Shown in pieces: positions 30,852 through 33,998 of a stretch of DNA of 33,998 nt (positions are counted from its first letter, which is position 1; each line of letters starts with the position of its first letter). The notes beneath the pieces were generated by a model. That model made no database searches. It saw nothing but the letters and a program-made list of their open reading frames with translations, and was not told the DNA's origin. Made by a program: the position numbers and the translations under genes. Origin of the DNA: Candidatus Thalassarchaeaceae archaeon (GTDB lineage Archaea; Thermoplasmatota; Poseidoniia; Poseidoniales; Thalassarchaeaceae); NCBI GenBank assembly GCA_030751995.1, contig JASMFB010000007.1:1-33998 (forward strand), given 5' to 3'.

Positions 30852-32357
30852 ATGCAAAGAGATGACGGAGGTGTGAACCTCCCCCGCCCCTATGGAGAGG
30901 GTTACGAGTTTGATGATGGATTGGAAGATTTGATTGCGAGCCGACTCAATCGAATGGAGAAAGGACGCCGATTCTGGGGGCGATTGGCGAACACTTGGTC
31001 GTGGACACTTGCTCGCAATTTCATTCCAATATTCGCCATTTTTACCGCCGTAGCCGTCATGGCGATTCCAGATACTCTCGACCCCTCATTGGCCGCTCTC
31101 GTATCGGCCTTGTTCATTCTTTGTTTCATCGGCCCGTCCGTGATTGCCAGTAATTTTTCTCTTTGGGTCGGAGTGGATCGCCTCGGAGCTAGGGGCCGTG
31201 CTCGTGGCGAAAGAGATAGCAGCATCGAGCGAATCCTCAACACGCTCACAGAATCACGTCTACACGAACATATGCGATTCAGCAATCTCCTGACATACTC
31301 CTTCCTCCTTTGGCTTGCAGATCGGTTTCCAGCAGGGGATGAGACACGAGGTCTGTTATTGGTGGCTAGCATCTTGGCAGCGAGTATTTCACTTGCCCAT
31401 TCGGTTCTAGTTGAACGACGCACCCCAAAACATTCTGACGATCTCCCCTTCCTAGTCCACCATGCACCTAGTCAACACAAGAGTACGTTACAGAATCCGT
31501 TGACTGAGATTCTAATGGCACACCTAGATCCGGAGAGCGCCACCCGCTTCGCACGATGGCGAGAAAGCATAGAGGCCAAATTCAAGAAGAGAACAAATAC
31601 AAATCATGCCATTGAACACGTTCTTCATTTGATTCATCTACACGGTCAGAATATGCTTTCACATCACCAACTCATTCAGGAATTTGAGCAACTAGTTGGC
31701 CCCAAGGAGGTTGACTCCACAATTCTCGAAAACCCCCACCTCGACCTCCCAACCCTTTCCCGACTAATGGGGCACACCCGCGCTTGGCAGAGCGATTTAT
31801 TTCGACAGATGGACCGCTTGCAATTCGGTCTGATGGATCACAATGAATCCATTGCCGGCCATTCATGGCGTTTGGATGCTAGTCTTCCACTTCGGTGTGG
31901 CGAATCTCGTGGCGATTTGTTCGTCATGGTCAACAATTTGGGGTCCGAAACAATTCCAATTGAACTTGAGGTACATGTTCCGGACGGACAACCATCTCGT
32001 CAGAGTTTCCGATTGACCCCTATCCCCCTGACTCCGCCAGATCATCCGTTACCAATGTGGTCTAACGATGAAGAAGACGTTGTAACATGGCTCAGTAATT
32101 TGGTCGACGCCGCCCACGTTCTCTGGCTCGGTGTTGCATGGGCGGATGACATCGAAGGACGTCGTCCGGTTCGTATTACAATTCGCCATGTCGATGGACA
32201 AACAATCAGTTCGGACACGCTCTGGACGGAGGTACACCCACGTTCAAGCGGTGGGGAATCATTGCGTCGAAGAATGGGCGTCGCTCGCACGGTCGCCCGA
32301 CGGTGGCAGAATCAGGCAATTGCACATAGCGACCGTTCCAAGTTCGTCGCACCGTAG
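30852..32357 (+). CDS. Four-helix membrane protein with large soluble C-terminal region, unknown
   Basis: This is a 501-residue protein. Four membrane segments lie in the first 190 residues (about 55-73, 79-100, 143-160 and 167-187). The soluble remainder has a helical part with many His residues (NHAIEHVLHLIHLHGQNMLSHHQLIQEF) and a later beta-rich domain (SLPLRCGESRGDLFVMVNNLGSETIPIELEVHVPDG). I recognise no family and see no catalytic motif. The start is uncertain: an ATG at 30819 would add eleven residues. The longest frame, beginning at 30678, runs through the antisense of tRNA-Arg and is rejected. The flavoprotein gene follows 80 bases downstream on the same strand. Confidence 0.75.
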   Translation: MQRDDGGVNLPRPYGEGYEFDDGLEDLIASRLNRMEKGRRFWGRLANTWSWTLARNFIPIFAIFTAVAVMAIPDTLDPSLAALVSALFILCFIGPSVIASNFSLWVGVDRLGARGRARGERDSSIERILNTLTESRLHEHMRFSNLLTYSFLLWLADRFPAGDETRGLLLVASILAASISLAHSVLVERRTPKHSDDLPFLVHHAPSQHKSTLQNPLTEILMAHLDPESATRFARWRESIEAKFKKRTNTNHAIEHVLHLIHLHGQNMLSHHQLIQEFEQLVGPKEVDSTILENPHLDLPTLSRLMGHTRAWQSDLFRQMDRLQFGLMDHNESIAGHSWRLDASLPLRCGESRGDLFVMVNNLGSETIPIELEVHVPDGQPSRQSFRLTPIPLTPPDHPLPMWSNDEEDVVTWLSNLVDAAHVLWLGVAWADDIEGRRPVRITIRHVDGQTISSDTLWTEVHPRSSGGESLRRRMGVARTVARRWQNQAIAHSDRSKFVAP

Positions 32358-32437
32358 GTGCGAAGACCAACAGGGATGCAACACAGGGGGTGCGTTTATG
32401 ATGCCCCTTCAGTTGGACAAGACCACTTGGTGATGTG

Positions 32438-33998
32438 ATGCAGGCTTGGGACGTAGTCATCGTGGGCGGAAGTGTAGCAGGCCTTCGTGCTGCCATCGCA
32501 GCATCTGACAACGGAGCCACAGTCACTGTTCTGAGTTCTGACTCTCCATCTTCTTTCTCTGATGATGCAATGAGTTGCGGCATCGCCGCTGCTTCTGGTG
32601 AGGTCGATCCCTCAAGTCATGCTGCGGATACAGAACGCGTCGGCGCAGATTTGTGTGAGAGTGATGTTGTCACAGCTTCCACCAATTCTGCGATTGATCA
32701 CCTTGCGGAATTGGAGCGTTGGGGCCTCAACCTCCGTCGTAATCGAAATGGCGCACCTCATTTGGGTCAATTACCAGGACAAACAAATCCCCGAACTGCA
32801 AGTACAGGGGATTCAACTCTCCGGGAAGTACGCTCAATCCTTGAAGAACAGTGCATTAAACGCAATATTCCTCGCAGGGGAGATGTCGAAATTCTAGACA
32901 TCGTCATGAATGATGGCATAGCAAGCGGCCTAATTGCATTGGACATTCAAACTGGCGAACTCTTCAGCATCCAATCGAAATCTATTCTCTTGGCTGGTTC
33001 TGGATTCCAGAGCGCTTGGAACGGTGATGGTATTGCAATGGGCAACTCAGCTTATCTTACACTCCGCTCCGGTATTCCTCTAGCAGACCTCGAATTCACA
33101 TCCATGCACCCCCTCACAGTCGCTGAAACAGGCCTTTGCCTTCCACTTGATTTACTTGGAGCGGGCGGCACCGTCGTTGGCTCAGACGGCCAACCAATGG
33201 CTACTGACGATGGACCGGACGCTCTAGCACATGCCATCATCTCGACAGATGGAGCATCCCTTGATCTAACAGGAATCTCCCGAACTGATTCACCTTGGTT
33301 CGCTGGAGTTGCAGCAGCTCTGTCATCACGTTGTGGCATTGATTGCACAAGGGAATCAATCCCACTCATGCCAATTGCAGGACCTACCATCGGTGGTATT
33401 CCCACAGATGCTTCAGGCAACGTCATCAATGGTTCATGGAACACCCTCCTCCCCGGCCTGTATGCTGCAGGGGATGCCGCTTGCTCTGGCTTACATGGAG
33501 CGGCTCTGAACAGTGGCGATCATCTTCTCGGCGCCCTTGCCAGCGGATCTACTGCGGGAACATCAGCCGCTGAACACGCTTCGCACTCAAAGCATTCAGC
33601 ATCGAGTGCAATTTCAATCGCGTTATCGGAAGCCCACCATCTCCATGACTCCATATTGACCGAGGCCGGTTCTGGCGGCGCTAATTTTGGCACAATTCAA
33701 TCAAGTTTAGCCAATACAATGCAATCACACATGGGAACAGAACGCGATGCAGCAGGTTTGTCCAAGGCAGCAGCAGCAATTCAGGAACTCCAAGAGACGA
33801 AATTGAGCATCACTGACACAAGTCCTGTGATGAATACTGAAATGGTCTCAATGTTACGAACACAAGGCCTCCTTTCGGTTGCTTCAGCAGCCGTTTCGGC
33901 TGCACTGGCTAGAGAAGAGAGCAGAGGAACCCATGTTCGAACTGACCAACCAGATACAGATGCAAATAAAGAAAAAAACAATCTATCGGGGAGAGATG
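32438..33998 (+). CDS. SdhA/FrdA/NadB-family flavoprotein, partial at right edge
   Basis: The frame is open from 32438 to the window end (520 residues, C-terminus not reached). FAD motif one is WDVVIVGGSVAGLRAAIAA, GLYAAGDAACSGLHGAALNSGDHLL is the second FAD region, and the C-terminal helical domain has ALAREESRGTHVRTDQPDTD, a strong mark of succinate dehydrogenase/fumarate reductase/aspartate oxidase flavoproteins. SMHPLTV keeps the active-site His (about H224). The HYTMGG motif reads PIAGPTIGG, and ANRLGxNSL reads AALNSGDHLL, so the usual second His and the substrate Arg are missing. GGTGAT just upstream gives a ribosome-binding site. A GTG three bases earlier is in frame. Whether it is a working dehydrogenase is open. 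Confidence 0.82.
   Translation, partial: MQAWDVVIVGGSVAGLRAAIAASDNGATVTVLSSDSPSSFSDDAMSCGIAAASGEVDPSSHAADTERVGADLCESDVVTASTNSAIDHLAELERWGLNLRRNRNGAPHLGQLPGQTNPRTASTGDSTLREVRSILEEQCIKRNIPRRGDVEILDIVMNDGIASGLIALDIQTGELFSIQSKSILLAGSGFQSAWNGDGIAMGNSAYLTLRSGIPLADLEFTSMHPLTVAETGLCLPLDLLGAGGTVVGSDGQPMATDDGPDALAHAIISTDGASLDLTGISRTDSPWFAGVAAALSSRCGIDCTRESIPLMPIAGPTIGGIPTDASGNVINGSWNTLLPGLYAAGDAACSGLHGAALNSGDHLLGALASGSTAGTSAAEHASHSKHSASSAISIALSEAHHLHDSILTEAGSGGANFGTIQSSLANTMQSHMGTERDAAGLSKAAAAIQELQETKLSITDTSPVMNTEMVSMLRTQGLLSVASAAVSAALAREESRGTHVRTDQPDTDANKEKNNLSGRD

Noticed and set aside
32398-32433. An 11-codon frame (MMPLQLDKTTW) preceded by GGGGGTG, just before the flavoprotein gene, as a leader peptide
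   Set aside because: Too short and without attenuation-type codons or hairpins; the Shine-Dalgarno-like G-run may be chance. Listed only as a possibility.

Overview
The window reads as a compact archaeal chromosome segment, most likely from a marine planktonic euryarchaeon of the Poseidoniales (Marine Group II) or a close Thermoplasmatota relative. The archaeal signs are direct: ribosomal protein eL20 (LX), prefoldin alpha, FtsY with a long acidic N-terminal region, Rpo12/RpoP, a Trm5/Tyw2-class tRNA methyltransferase, diphthine synthase Dph5, a stand-alone GMP synthase glutaminase subunit, a clamp-loader (RFC-small) relative, a geranylgeranyl-reductase family enzyme, and CCA-encoding tRNAs, one with a good TATA box about 27 bases upstream. 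The Poseidoniales assignment is an inference from this mix plus bacterial- or eukaryote-like metabolic genes, not from a marker search. Genes are very tightly packed, and no gap exceeds about 130 bases. No rRNA, CRISPR array, insertion sequence, integrase or phage gene was seen.

Layout. 1-306 (-): start of a secreted protein cut by the left edge. 394-5389: a translation/secretion block (eL20, prefoldin alpha, FtsY, DUF1844 protein, membrane-anchored receiver protein) interrupted by an inverted Sir2 deacylase/nucleotidyltransferase pair. 5405-8873 (-): Gfo/Idh oxidoreductase, NAD-dependent epimerase/reductase, a eukaryote-type OMP decarboxylase (PyrF) and a small membrane protein. 8984-9852: a two-helix membrane protein, a DUF4287 protein and a 34-residue membrane peptide. 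9886-14305 (-): a tightly coupled sugar operon (PseB/CapD-type dehydratase, epimerase, galactokinase-like GHMP kinase, glycosyltransferase), probably for surface glycan or protein glycosylation. 14438-17695: a secreted CocE/X-Pro-type hydrolase lipoprotein facing a PIMT-like/TPR fusion. 17747-23807: a HAD phosphatase, geranylgeranyl reductase, CutA, a trans-sulfuration enzyme, a GPAT/PlsC-like acyltransferase and a SAP/zinc-ribbon membrane protein.

23859-30761 is mainly information processing: an unrecognised 557-residue basic protein coupled to Dph5, a Trm5-class methyltransferase, tRNA-Asp(GTC), a class II aldolase-like protein with a Ser-Gly-Pro-Pro repeat linker, GMP synthase subunit A, RpoP, a divergent RFC-like ATPase and tRNA-Arg(CCT). 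30852-33998 holds a four-helix membrane protein and a divergent SdhA/FrdA/NadB-family flavoprotein that runs off the right edge.

The most unusual items are enzyme-family members with altered key residues. PyrF has Ser where the phosphate-binding Arg is expected. The aldolase-like protein lacks two of three metal-ligand His. The SdhA-like flavoprotein lacks the usual substrate His and Arg. The RFC-like ATPase has ED in place of the Walker B DE. Also notable are two signalling or nucleic-acid domains tied to the membrane (receiver + 2 TM; SAP + zinc ribbon + TM). No single clearly new defence or mobile system is visible.
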